Assembly: GCF_001936615.1 (NCBI RefSeq)
Contig: NZ_MLBF01000009.1
Coordinates: forward strand, 1-64,000
Source: Desulfosporosinus metallidurans
GTDB taxonomy: Bacteria; Bacillota; Desulfitobacteriia; Desulfitobacteriales; Desulfitobacteriaceae
Length of the DNA stretch: 64,000 bases
Reading direction: 5' to 3'
This document shows positions 17,282 to 26,197 of the stretch, piece after piece. The notes beneath the pieces were generated by a model. The model was given only the letters and a program-made list of their open reading frames with translations, did no database searches and was not told where the DNA came from. Position 1 is the stretch's first letter. The number at the start of each line of letters is the position of its first letter. The position numbers and the translations under genes are program-made.

Positions 17282-18277
17282 ATGAAAGTACTTTTCCAAG
17301 CTCGCCCAGACTTCATGAAAAACCCTGCCGGAGATACTGTCCAAATAGTATCAACAGGGCAAGCCCTCAAAAACCTCGGGGTTGAAGTACACCTATCGGC
17401 TGATCCCAATATGGACCTGTCTCCCTATGATTTGGTACACATCTTCAACATCACGCGAATTAAAGAAAGCTATATGTTCTTTCTCAATGCTCAAAAGCAA
17501 ATGAAAAGGATCGCTCTATCCCCCATTTATTGGTCTCCAAATGCCTACTTGAAGCGCGAAGGCGTAAGCTCAAATGCCCTAGCTGTCTGGAAGCATATGC
17601 AGCCGATGCGGGCCCGCCTAGTGAGTGAATCGACTCTCTTGCTCCCCAATAGCCATTTGGAGATAAGCGTTCTACAGAACGACTTTCCTCATGTCTCTTC
17701 TTATCGCGTAGTTCCCAATGGGTTTCCCGATTCCTTTATTGGTGCGAGCCCTCAGCTCTTTCGGGAACGGTTCCCTGATCTTCCAGACGAATTTGTGCTT
17801 TGTGCTGCCCGAATTTCAACACGCAAGAATCAGCATTGGTTGGCGAAAATATCACATGAACTCGGACTTTCTCTTGTTCTTCTTGGACCCGTAAATGACC
17901 AAAAGTATTTCCAGAATGTGACATCCTATTCTAACGTCAGCTATCTTGGTACTTTACAGGGCGAACTGCTCGCTTCTGCTTATTCTGCTGCGAAAGCTCA
18001 TGCCCTGACTAGTTGGTTTGAAACTCCAGGCTTATCCAGCATAGAAGCAGGTGCGTGCGGTACCGTTGTCATCTCTACGGACCAAGGAAGCCCTAAGGAA
18101 TATTTCCAGGATATGGCCCTTTATGTGCACCCTCTGGATGATGTGAGCTTACGTACTGCCCTTGAACAATCCTTCAATGCCTCGCCCCTGCCCTTAATGC
18201 AGCATATACACGGTCAGTATTCCTGGTCTAAAGTTGGAGAAATAACCTTAGATGCTTATCAAACAGTACTGGATTAA
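17282..18277 (+). CDS. Glycosyltransferase family 4
   Basis: 331 residues, ATG after GGGAGGGATTCTCTAA. It has N-terminal FMKNPAGDTVQIVSTG, VVPNGFPDSFI at the domain hinge, FVLCAARISTRKNQHWL and ETPGLSSIEAGACGTVVIS (EX7E of GT4). It is a GT-B enzyme in the plus-strand glycan operon, 38 nt behind the CgeB-like gene. No clear plus-strand T-run follows; the hairpin at 18365-18414 mainly reads as a terminator for the opposite strand. Confidence 0.85.
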   Translation: MKVLFQARPDFMKNPAGDTVQIVSTGQALKNLGVEVHLSADPNMDLSPYDLVHIFNITRIKESYMFFLNAQKQMKRIALSPIYWSPNAYLKREGVSSNALAVWKHMQPMRARLVSESTLLLPNSHLEISVLQNDFPHVSSYRVVPNGFPDSFIGASPQLFRERFPDLPDEFVLCAARISTRKNQHWLAKISHELGLSLVLLGPVNDQKYFQNVTSYSNVSYLGTLQGELLASAYSAAKAHALTSWFETPGLSSIEAGACGTVVISTDQGSPKEYFQDMALYVHPLDDVSLRTALEQSFNASPLPLMQHIHGQYSWSKVGEITLDAYQTVLD

Positions 18278-18364
18278 TTGACCGGAAGTTCGCTCTACAC
18301 AATACTTTGGGAATAATGCTCAAATGCAGGACATTTCATTACAATGTGCCAAATATGCTCCATG

Positions 18365-18414
18365 AAAAAAACGCAGAAGGAGCCCGGCGCTTTCCCTTTC
18401 CTGGCTCCTTCCGC
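18365..18414 (-). terminator. Terminator after the repeat-rich surface protein
   Basis: GAAGGAGCC pairs with GGCTCCTTC around a pyrimidine-rich loop; on the minus strand the stem is followed by TGCGTTTTTTTC. It is 28 nt beyond the stop at 18442. Confidence 0.75.
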
Positions 18415-18441
18415 TAGATAAATATCCCTTTATGGTTGTTT

Positions 18442-19161
18442 CTACAATTCTCCTTGGAAGAAAATATTCAGGGTGACCGCACTCGCCGCATTCACTGCGC
18501 TATAGTATACTCGCGCATACTTTAGAAATATCGATGTTACTAAAGTAGACAATGCGTTTTGGTTAATAGTAACTGGGCCGGCTTCATCTAACCAGTTTGT
18601 CCCATTCGGGCTAATCTGCATTTTTACCAGTGCTTGGGCGTTGGTGGCTAATGAGTCGTTGACTACGCCAAAGGTCCATGTCCTGACACCCAAAACGTTG
18701 TAGGTTGTATCTCCGCTCCCTGCCGTATCAATGATATTAGCACGAGTAGCGGATACATCTGTCGTCGCACTGATAATGGCAAGTCCTGCGGATGTGATAA
18801 GCAGACCGCCAGTCGGCGGGGTTATCGCCAAGCCACCCGTTGGAGGCGTTATTGCGAGACCGGATGCCGGCGCGGTTACCGTCAACCCATTCGTCGGGGC
18901 AGTAATTGCCAAACCGGTTGACGTAATTGTTAAACCATTCGTCGGCGGAGTGATCGCTAAACCACCTGTTGGAGGCGTTATTGCGAGACCGGATGCCGGT
19001 GCAGTTACCATTAAGCCGTTTGTCGGGGCAGTAATTGCCAAACCCGTTGACGTAATTGTTAGGTTACCCGAGGAATCCGTGTTTAAGGCCGCATTATTAC
19101 TACCGAATATCTTGACTTTTGCCTGATCAGGATTATCTTGGAAAATTTTAAAGTTCGCCAT
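18442..19161 (-). CDS. Repeat-rich surface protein with DUF6385-like C-terminus
   Basis: 239 residues in three parts. Residues 1-~30 contain VKIFGSNNAALNTDSSGN. Residues ~30-140 are short repeats (GLAITAPTNGLTVTAPASGLAITPPTGG). Residues ~140-239 are a beta domain (TWTFGVVNDS, VKMQISPNGTNW, FLKYARVYYSAVN). The C-terminal domain and the IFGS segment reappear in the two proteins at 26198-28301, so the three are a family; I tentatively liken the domain to DUF6385. Threonine-rich repeats are plausible glycosylation sites. No signal peptide is seen. Confidence 0.75.
   Translation of the reverse strand: MANFKIFQDNPDQAKVKIFGSNNAALNTDSSGNLTITSTGLAITAPTNGLMVTAPASGLAITPPTGGLAITPPTNGLTITSTGLAITAPTNGLTVTAPASGLAITPPTGGLAITPPTGGLLITSAGLAIISATTDVSATRANIIDTAGSGDTTYNVLGVRTWTFGVVNDSLATNAQALVKMQISPNGTNWLDEAGPVTINQNALSTLVTSIFLKYARVYYSAVNAASAVTLNIFFQGEL
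18842..19060 (-). repeat. 129-bp direct repeat within surface-protein gene
   Basis: GGAGGCGTTATTGCGAGACC recurs at 18842 and 18971; a unit of about 129 bp (43 codons, made of smaller ~9-14-residue subrepeats) is nearly duplicated. Copy-number change would keep the frame. Confidence 0.85.
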
Positions 19162-19302
19162 GCTTCTTTTTCTTCCTCTCTTTCTCTCTATCCTAAATTT
19201 TCCATATCACACACTACATGATATTCTCTATCTCGACGGAAAGTTTCACTTTTAGTATGCATATATTATTGAAACGAAAAAGAGATAAGAGGCAAACAAG
19301 CT

Positions 19303-21291
19303 ATGGCGGAAAAAATTAGTTTGTGCATGATTGTTAAAAATGAAGGACAAGACTTGCGCCGATGCCTAAATAGCGTACAGAACATTGTCCACGAAATCAT
19401 TGTCGTCGATACGGGTTCTACTGACTCTACGAGTGATATCGCTCGACAGTATGGCGCAATCCTTCATCATTTCCTCTGGAACGATAATTTTAGTGATGCC
19501 CGAAACGCCTCCTTGGAACTTGCTCAAGGGGATTGGATATTATTTCTGGACGCAGATGAAGAGTTATCGCCTGATAGCCGAGAGATTTTAATTCGCCTAA
19601 TTGAAAATGAAACTATTGAAGGCTACTTTGTAAAAATCATGAATCACCTCGGGAAAGAAGGTTGGATCGAAACGGTTCCAGATCTTGTTTTTCGGCTCTT
19701 CCGCAATAAAAAGGAGTATCGCTTCCGTGGTGCGATTCACGAACAAATCGCCGATGTCATTCTGGAGAAAAACTCCGAGGCCCGTTTTCAGGTTGCGGAG
19801 GATCTTATGATCATCCATCACGGTTATTTAGACAATGTAATTAAGGAAAAAGACAAGAAGCACCGTAACCTGAGCTTGATTGAAAAGGAACTTGAGCTAA
19901 AGCCAAATAATCGATTACTCCAATTCCATTATGGAGTCGAACTTTTCCGGGCCGAACGATATACGGAAGCGGCTGCCGTCCTCATCCAGTCTGCAACGGA
20001 CATTGATCCGAACACAATCTACCTTCCCAAGCTCTTACGCTATATTGTGATCGCTCAACAATCTTCAGGCCAACTCAACGAGGCCCTTAATTCTGCTGCG
20101 CTCGGTCTCAGGCTCTTCCCCGACTATGCGGATCTTTACTATTATACTGGTCTCATCCTGCTGGACCTTAAACATTATTCTCAGGCGCGCAATGCCTTTC
20201 TCCAGGCCCTGTCCATGCCTGAACAACCACCGCAATACGCCTCCTTTGGCGGGGTCAGAGGTTTTAGAGCTTACTATTATCTTGCTCAAATTGCGGAGTC
20301 CTTTTTGGACGAAGAAGAAGCGCTCAAGTACTACCTCTATAGCTTGCGCGACAACGCACGCTTTACCCACGCTTTAGAACGTCTTGTAGGCATTCTAAAA
20401 CCAACCAAAGAACCTGACTATACAAAGGAATGCTTGGAAAAGGTCTGTGATTTCTGTACGCCCGAAGCCAATCGACTTATGGGAGATATCTATTACCAGC
20501 ACGGAGCCTACGGTCTTGCTTTATACTATTTCGACCAGGCCGAGGATGAATCACCTGTTTTACCCGATATTAAACTAAAGAAAGCAATCTGCCTCATTCA
20601 GGAACTACGGTTTTTTGAAGCCTTAAGGCTCCTAACTGATTTCACGCAGGAAAGCCCCAACTACCCTCTAGCAACCTTAAATAGGTTGTTTTGCTTCTGG
20701 ATCCAAAACAATCCCCAAAAAGTCCGTACTCTGTGGAAAGAGCTTCATGCCCTTGGTTTAGCACAGGATACTGACAATGTGATTTCCTTATTCCTAGCCT
20801 ATGATGCAAAACATGCACCTTCTCCCCAAATGGTTTTGGGTTCGGAAGGTATATTCCTTTTGTTGGATATTATCCAACGATTAGTCGCATTGCAAGAAAT
20901 CGAGCGAGCGATGTATTTCTTACATGCTCTTCAACCGAAGTGTTTAATCAAGTATAATCTGAAGATTGCTCAAATCTTTGTGAATTATAGCGAGGAAAAC
21001 CGAGCCATTCCGTTTTTGCAAACTGTTATCGAAAACGATCCATTGGCTGAAGCCCATTTCCAGCTTGCAGAAATTCACTCCCACCTAGGACGGTTTAGTG
21101 AAGCAGAGCAGCATTATAAACATGCCCTCCATTTGGACCCGGACACTCCCCGCTCCTATGTTCGTCTTATAAACCTCTATACCGCTTGGCGGCAAAGCAT
21201 TCTAAAAGAAGCCTTAGCAAAATATCCCGAAAACGATGTTTTCAAGAAGTTGGCGGAGGAGGGGGCGTCCAATCATGAACGAACGGATTAG
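19303..21291 (+). CDS. GT2 glycosyltransferase with TPR domain (paralogue 1)
   Basis: 662 residues. The N-terminal GT2 domain has SLCMIVKNEGQDLRRCL, VVDTGSTDSTSDIA and ILFLDADEEL (DXD). HEQIADVILE follows, typical of the SunS/TPR glycosyltransferase family. From ~residue 200 it is helical TPR-like (LLQFHYGVELFRAERYTEAA; EAHFQLAEIHSHLGRFSEAEQHY). Proteins of this type often glycosylate polypeptides, the TPR part gripping the acceptor. It is the first of three tandem paralogues, so a protein-O-glycosylation role on the collagen/repeat proteins is a reasonable inference. Confidence 0.85.
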   Translation: MAEKISLCMIVKNEGQDLRRCLNSVQNIVHEIIVVDTGSTDSTSDIARQYGAILHHFLWNDNFSDARNASLELAQGDWILFLDADEELSPDSREILIRLIENETIEGYFVKIMNHLGKEGWIETVPDLVFRLFRNKKEYRFRGAIHEQIADVILEKNSEARFQVAEDLMIIHHGYLDNVIKEKDKKHRNLSLIEKELELKPNNRLLQFHYGVELFRAERYTEAAAVLIQSATDIDPNTIYLPKLLRYIVIAQQSSGQLNEALNSAALGLRLFPDYADLYYYTGLILLDLKHYSQARNAFLQALSMPEQPPQYASFGGVRGFRAYYYLAQIAESFLDEEEALKYYLYSLRDNARFTHALERLVGILKPTKEPDYTKECLEKVCDFCTPEANRLMGDIYYQHGAYGLALYYFDQAEDESPVLPDIKLKKAICLIQELRFFEALRLLTDFTQESPNYPLATLNRLFCFWIQNNPQKVRTLWKELHALGLAQDTDNVISLFLAYDAKHAPSPQMVLGSEGIFLLLDIIQRLVALQEIERAMYFLHALQPKCLIKYNLKIAQIFVNYSEENRAIPFLQTVIENDPLAEAHFQLAEIHSHLGRFSEAEQHYKHALHLDPDTPRSYVRLINLYTAWRQSILKEALAKYPENDVFKKLAEEGASNHERTD

Positions 21292-23032
21292 CCTCACCAT
21301 GATCGTAAGAAATGAATCCGCTCATTTAGTCGATTGCCTTGAAAGCGTTAAAAATAAAGTCGATGAAATGATCATCGTTGATACCGGCTCAACCGATGAT
21401 ACCGTCAGCATTGCCCAGCGTTATACCTCCAATGTTTATACCTTTCCTTGGCACAACGATTTTAGTGCAGCCCGAAACTTTGCCATTAAACACGCTTCGG
21501 GCGATTGGATCTTGGCACTGGATGCCGACGAGGAAGTCCAGTCTGATCCGAACTGTTTCCATTCATTACTAAATAGTGAAAAAGACAAAGAAGCCTTCTT
21601 GCTCCCTCTTCTTAATCCCATTTCAGATTCAACCGAAGAATTTAATACATTTTATGTACTCAGGTTGTTCAGAAACGACGGACGCTATCAGTACGTCGGC
21701 AAGATCCATGAACAAATCTCCCTACCGGATCAACAAAAAGTCGGACTTGCCACAGGCCCTATCTTAAAGCATAAATCTCTGCCCCTAAAGATACGGCACC
21801 AAAAAAGAAACCGCAATCTCCAACTGCTGAAAAAAGCCTCTCAAGAGGACCCTCACAATCCATTTTTGCACTATTACCTTGGCGTGGAGTGGCTCATGCT
21901 TGGTAAATCAGCTTATGCTCAACCTTTCTTGCAAAAAGCCTATTCCAGTCTAAGCGATGATAACCTGCTTTTTCGTGCACCTGCTCTTAAATATCTCCTC
22001 GTGTCCTTAAGATCGTTAGGTCGAATCGATGAAGCTCTCTCCCTCTGTCTCGAAGCAAGTCTGAACTACCCAACCTTTACAGATATCTTTTATCTGGGTG
22101 GACTTCTCCTCGAAGAAAAGGAAGAATACCTTATTGCCCTTAAGTGGTTTAGCCATGCCACTCATTGCGATACACCTCCAGCTTTGCTCAGCCATCTGAC
22201 AGGATCAGGAAGTTTCTTAGCCTATTATCACCTAGGCTTCTGTTATGAAAAAATTGGGAAAAAGCCAGAAGCCCGAGGGGCTTATGAAACAGCGCTTGAA
22301 CTTAACCCAAGGTATCATTACCCCCTTTACCCTCTCTTTTTGAACCTGCTTAATGAAAAGGGCCCTTCTCTCTGTTATCAACACCTCAAGGATCTAGGGT
22401 TCCTTGCCGTTCCCCTTCTCTGCCTCACTTCTGCAGATTTATTTTTTCTCTCGGATCATGTAGAGCAAGCCTATCTCTGTTTAGAGACCCATAAAGACGA
22501 TTTCCTAGATGATGAACGCTTCCCTTTCTATTATGGAAAATATTGTATCTATTCTGGCAGAGCACACGCCGGGTTAGAATCTTTAAACCAGATTACAACG
22601 AACAGTCCCTATTACCCGTCTGCCCAGGCACTTTCGCTTGTTGCGCTAACCCTTCTCGGTGATTTTCTAAGAGCTAAATCCTTAGCGATCACACTTTGGA
22701 AAAATCAATCAACCCGGTGTGAAGCGCATGTTTTCCTATGTTTAATTCGATTTATGAAAAAGCGTACAATCCCGCCATGCCTCTACAAACTACGAGAAAA
22801 AGAAACCTTAACCCTTACTACTGAACTGTTTCTGGACTGTAAGCGTTATCGATCTCATGAGAAGTATGCCGCCCCCCTAGTGGATACCTGGAGCCAAGGC
22901 CTCGAAACCCTGATGAAATCCTCGGAAAATGGTTTCGAGCAGCTGCTTAATGACTATACCCAACGGTTACAGGATCTTAACAACCGCTTTGTTGCTAAGT
23001 TTAGGAATGGTTGGATAAGCAATGAACACTAA
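21275..23032 (+). CDS. GT2 glycosyltransferase with TPR domain (paralogue 2)
   Basis: ATG 21275 behind GGAGGAGGGGGCGTCCAATC, overlapping the previous gene by 17 nt; 585 residues. GT2 part: SLTMIVRNESAHLVDCL, IVDTGSTDDTVSIA, ILALDADEEV. HEQISLPDQQK follows, then helical repeats (FLHYYLGVEWLMLGKSAYAQ; LAYYHLGFCYEKIGKKPEARGAYETAL). It is the same architecture as its neighbours, differing mainly in the TPR region, which may change acceptor choice. Translational coupling with both neighbours is likely. Confidence 0.85.
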   Translation: MNERISLTMIVRNESAHLVDCLESVKNKVDEMIIVDTGSTDDTVSIAQRYTSNVYTFPWHNDFSAARNFAIKHASGDWILALDADEEVQSDPNCFHSLLNSEKDKEAFLLPLLNPISDSTEEFNTFYVLRLFRNDGRYQYVGKIHEQISLPDQQKVGLATGPILKHKSLPLKIRHQKRNRNLQLLKKASQEDPHNPFLHYYLGVEWLMLGKSAYAQPFLQKAYSSLSDDNLLFRAPALKYLLVSLRSLGRIDEALSLCLEASLNYPTFTDIFYLGGLLLEEKEEYLIALKWFSHATHCDTPPALLSHLTGSGSFLAYYHLGFCYEKIGKKPEARGAYETALELNPRYHYPLYPLFLNLLNEKGPSLCYQHLKDLGFLAVPLLCLTSADLFFLSDHVEQAYLCLETHKDDFLDDERFPFYYGKYCIYSGRAHAGLESLNQITTNSPYYPSAQALSLVALTLLGDFLRAKSLAITLWKNQSTRCEAHVFLCLIRFMKKRTIPPCLYKLREKETLTLTTELFLDCKRYRSHEKYAAPLVDTWSQGLETLMKSSENGFEQLLNDYTQRLQDLNNRFVAKFRNGWISNEH

Positions 23033-24215
23033 ACAGACAGTCAGCTTATGCATGATCGTCAAAGATGAAGAAAACTGCCTTCTCGCTGCAATCCAAAGCG
23101 TCCGAAATTTAACAGATGAACTAATAGTGATCGATACGGGAAGTACGGATAGTACTCCCCAATTGGCTCTTGCCTCGGGAGCAAAATTGTTTCACTTCGC
23201 TTGGACAAAGGATTTCTCGGAAGCCAGAAACTTCGCCCTAAGACAAGTCTCCTCTGATTGGATCTTAGTCCTGGATGCAGACGAAGTTCTTGAATCAGTT
23301 AGCCTCGAAACCTTCTACGAGCTCTTAAACAATGTCCAGGTTGAAGGGTATTTTCTCCATATTAAAAATGTCCTTGGCCCGAACCTGGGTGAGTCCCGCG
23401 ATCAAGTTGTGCGTTTATTTCGGAATAAACCGGTTTATCAGTTTGAGGGAGCCATTCATGAACAAGTAGCCTCTTGTATCCTTCGAGCGAATAACGGCAA
23501 CGGTTTATCCCTTGCCCCTCTCACCCTCAATCACTATGGTTACCTGAAAGATCGTTTGCACTCTAAAGACAAATTTTCCCGAAACAGTGGAATCATCCAT
23601 AAAGAACTTGTTAGAAATCCGAACAATCCTTTCCTCCTCTACTGCCTCGGAATCGAATATTATCAACAAAACTCTATCGCCGAGGGGCTAAAGCACCTTA
23701 CAAAGGCCCTAGTGCACATGTCTGGTAACGAGGGTTACTTTAAAGATGTTCTCCTCAATATTTCGCTTGGCTATCTCCGTCTTGAAGAAACCACAAAATT
23801 GATCGACTTCATAAGTAAGGCTTTAAGTATGTACCCAGACCAAACGGATTTCCTTTTTCTTAGAGGAACCGTTTACCTCTCCCAAACGAACTACCGCGAA
23901 GCGGCTGTGGACTTCAACCATCTCCTTGAGATTTCTGAGGGTAGCACGAGTGAATCAAATTCTGATAACACAAAAAACGTTGTCCATAATTTCTTGACAC
24001 TCGCACTAAAGGAAATCCATCTATGTTGTTTAGTCATAGAACAACAAGACATGGAAACAGTTCATTTCAACGCCAAAAATAAACTATCTATTGCTTTGAA
24101 GGAGGCCCTCCTCATTCTTTGTAATGCCTTAATCAGCAATTCTAGAGAAAATGGGTTACTTTTGAAAGGAGTTGCCAATTATGAAACCTCGTGTTCTCCT
24201 TGCCAGCCCAGTTAA
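23022..24215 (+). CDS. GT2 glycosyltransferase with short TPR domain (paralogue 3)
   Basis: 397 residues; starts 11 nt before the previous stop. GT2 motifs SLCMIVKDEENCLLAAI, VIDTGSTDSTPQLA, ILVLDADEVL; HEQVASCILRA; then fewer TPR-like helices (LLYCLGIEYYQQNSIAEGLKHL, FLFLRGTVYLSQTNYREAA). Shorter than paralogues 1 and 2 by ~200-260 residues, all from the repeat region. Its last ~35 nt overlap the next gene. Confidence 0.85.
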   Translation: MNTKQTVSLCMIVKDEENCLLAAIQSVRNLTDELIVIDTGSTDSTPQLALASGAKLFHFAWTKDFSEARNFALRQVSSDWILVLDADEVLESVSLETFYELLNNVQVEGYFLHIKNVLGPNLGESRDQVVRLFRNKPVYQFEGAIHEQVASCILRANNGNGLSLAPLTLNHYGYLKDRLHSKDKFSRNSGIIHKELVRNPNNPFLLYCLGIEYYQQNSIAEGLKHLTKALVHMSGNEGYFKDVLLNISLGYLRLEETTKLIDFISKALSMYPDQTDFLFLRGTVYLSQTNYREAAVDFNHLLEISEGSTSESNSDNTKNVVHNFLTLALKEIHLCCLVIEQQDMETVHFNAKNKLSIALKEALLILCNALISNSRENGLLLKGVANYETSCSPCQPS

Positions 24216-25776
24216 ACAACAAGAAAAAGTCCTCTCTGAATTTCTGGATTCACTCGCCCGGTTAGAGACTACCGAAGTGAAACTCGATTTTACGTTTATC
24301 GATGACCATAATGACCATACTTTGCTCACCCGTTTTGCCCTTGAACGGCCGAATGTCCGGATTTTTCCTGGCGATACTGAGGGAGATTACCACCGAGACG
24401 AGTCAACCCATTATTGGCGTGAGGAATTAATTTGGAAGGTTGCTCTTTATAAAGACCGCTTTATTAAAATAGCTCTCGACGAAGGGTACGATTATCTTTT
24501 TCTTGTTGACTCCGATCTCTACCTAGATCCTAAAACCCTACTCCATCTACTTTCACTAAAAAAGGCTATTGTTTCTGAAGTCTATTGGACACGTTGGAAA
24601 CCCGAACTGATTCCTCTTCCTCAGGTATGGATACGGGATCAGTACACGCTGTATGCATCAAGTAGAGGGGAGCCTCTTAGTGAAGAGGAAATGAACAAAA
24701 GAACCCAGGACTTTATTCAAATGCTTTCCCATCAAGGAACCTATAAAGTCGGCGGGTTAGGCGCCTGTACCCTCATTAGTCGTCAAGCCCTTGAACGAGG
24801 AGTATCCTTTCGAGAGATATACAATTTAGGGTTTACCGGTGAAGATCGCCACTTCTGTGTTCGAGCTGTGGCTTTAGGGCTAGAACTTTACGCCGATACC
24901 CATTACCCGCCTTTTCATATCTATAGAGAATCAGAACTCAATAAACTAAGAGATTATAAAGAAAACCTGTCGAATGCCATCCAGTCGCATTCGACACTTG
25001 ACACCTCCTGCGTCGTCGCCTCAGTTACACCCCCTCATGATCAAACCAAGGCCCACTCTATTCAGACCGTTAGTCCGGGTAAAATCACTCTTGCGATGTT
25101 AGTTCGCAACGAATCCGGCCGCCACTTAGAAATAGTCTTAAAACAGGCCACTGAGTATATCGACCACGCTGTCATCTTAGACGATGCTAGTGAGGACAAT
25201 ACCGTAGAGCAGTGTCAAGAGATCCTAAAGGGAATTCCCTTAACCCTACTCTCAAATAAGAAACCTCTGTTTCATAACGAAATATCCCTCCGGAAACAAC
25301 TCTGGGAAATGGCCTTAAGTACCAACCCGGAATGGATAATCATTTTGGACGCGGATGAACTATTCGAAGAGTCTGCTCCAAAACGGCTGCGAGAATTATT
25401 AGCCCACTCATTAGATATCGATTACTTCAGCTTTCGTCTGTTTGATCTCTGGACAGAAAAACACTACAGAGAGGATCTGCTTTGGCAAGCCCATAAATGG
25501 TATCGTCCCTTTATCGTGCGCAATATTCCTGGATTTCAAGCCGAATGGCAAGAAACCCCCCAACATTGTGGAAGGTTTCCCAGAAACATTATGGACTTAC
25601 GTGGAGGAACTAGTCCTCTTCGCATAAAACACCTTGGCTGGCTCAGACCTCAAGACCGCTTGGCTAAATATTACAGATATAAACAACTCGATCCCAATGG
25701 AACTTATGGTAATTTGGAACAATACCGCTCGATCTTAGATCCCAATCCCAACCTCGTCCTATGGGAAATAGATTAA
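24181..25776 (+). CDS. Two-domain glycosyltransferase (Anp1-like plus GT2)
   Basis: ATG 24181, 9 nt after GAAAGGAG, 531 residues. Domain 1 (~1-265): RVLLASPVKQQEKVL, YLFLVDSDLYLDPKT (DXD), GGLGACTLISRQAL, GFTGEDRHFCVRA, an Anp1-like/GT2 fold. Domain 2 (~300-531): ITLAMLVRNESGRHLEI, VILDDASEDNTVEQC, WIIILDADELFEESAP, then WYRPFIVRNIPGFQ. The second domain resembles the first GT2 module of the 2658-5942 protein. It closes the four-gene GT2 operon. Confidence 0.85.
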   Translation: MKPRVLLASPVKQQEKVLSEFLDSLARLETTEVKLDFTFIDDHNDHTLLTRFALERPNVRIFPGDTEGDYHRDESTHYWREELIWKVALYKDRFIKIALDEGYDYLFLVDSDLYLDPKTLLHLLSLKKAIVSEVYWTRWKPELIPLPQVWIRDQYTLYASSRGEPLSEEEMNKRTQDFIQMLSHQGTYKVGGLGACTLISRQALERGVSFREIYNLGFTGEDRHFCVRAVALGLELYADTHYPPFHIYRESELNKLRDYKENLSNAIQSHSTLDTSCVVASVTPPHDQTKAHSIQTVSPGKITLAMLVRNESGRHLEIVLKQATEYIDHAVILDDASEDNTVEQCQEILKGIPLTLLSNKKPLFHNEISLRKQLWEMALSTNPEWIIILDADELFEESAPKRLRELLAHSLDIDYFSFRLFDLWTEKHYREDLLWQAHKWYRPFIVRNIPGFQAEWQETPQHCGRFPRNIMDLRGGTSPLRIKHLGWLRPQDRLAKYYRYKQLDPNGTYGNLEQYRSILDPNPNLVLWEID

Positions 25777-25795
25777 ATAGCCCTTGTGCGCTGTG

Positions 25796-26110
25796 TCACA
25801 CAAGTCCCCTTTTCTGGTTTTTACCAACGGTATGGAAAAAGTCATGAGCAAAGTTTGCGCCTTTGCCTATCACAAGCCCAGTAATCCCTACCCCAATCAT
25901 CGGGGTCGAGATCTTAACATTTAATAATTGGAATGCATCAATATTACTCTGAAAAGCCAGGAATAAGCCGCATACCAAACTCAACACTTCCAACGTCAGG
26001 GGCCTAAACTTATCTGGAAAAAAAGGAATAGCATAAACGATGTCTTTGAACACCTCAACCACTTTCTCTACGACAACGGCTAAGAGAAAAACTAAAGCAA
26101 TCCCGTCCAA
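25796..26110 (-). CDS. Small multi-pass membrane protein, holin-like
   Basis: 104 residues, TTG start at 26110 after GAGGTGAGAAAACT. About three hydrophobic segments (ALVFLLAVVVEKVVEVF; LTLEVLSLVCGLFLAF; ISTPMIGVGITGLVIG) with a short charged tail (HTVGKNQKRGLV). Size and layout resemble phage/sporulation holins, but no family was recognised. It lies downstream of the DUF6385-like genes, 87 nt away on the same strand. Confidence 0.6.
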   Translation of the reverse strand: MDGIALVFLLAVVVEKVVEVFKDIVYAIPFFPDKFRPLTLEVLSLVCGLFLAFQSNIDAFQLLNVKISTPMIGVGITGLVIGKGANFAHDFFHTVGKNQKRGLV

Positions 26111-26197
26111 AGTTTTCTCACCTCTATTAATCCAGCTTCTTCGATAGTGTATATTTCATTATACTCCTCAAGATTTGAAAGGTTCTTTGGCTTCAAG

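Noticed and set aside
10974..26110. Prophage
   Set aside because: The XhlA-like and holin-like small proteins stand alone; no integrase, capsid, tail or att repeats are seen.
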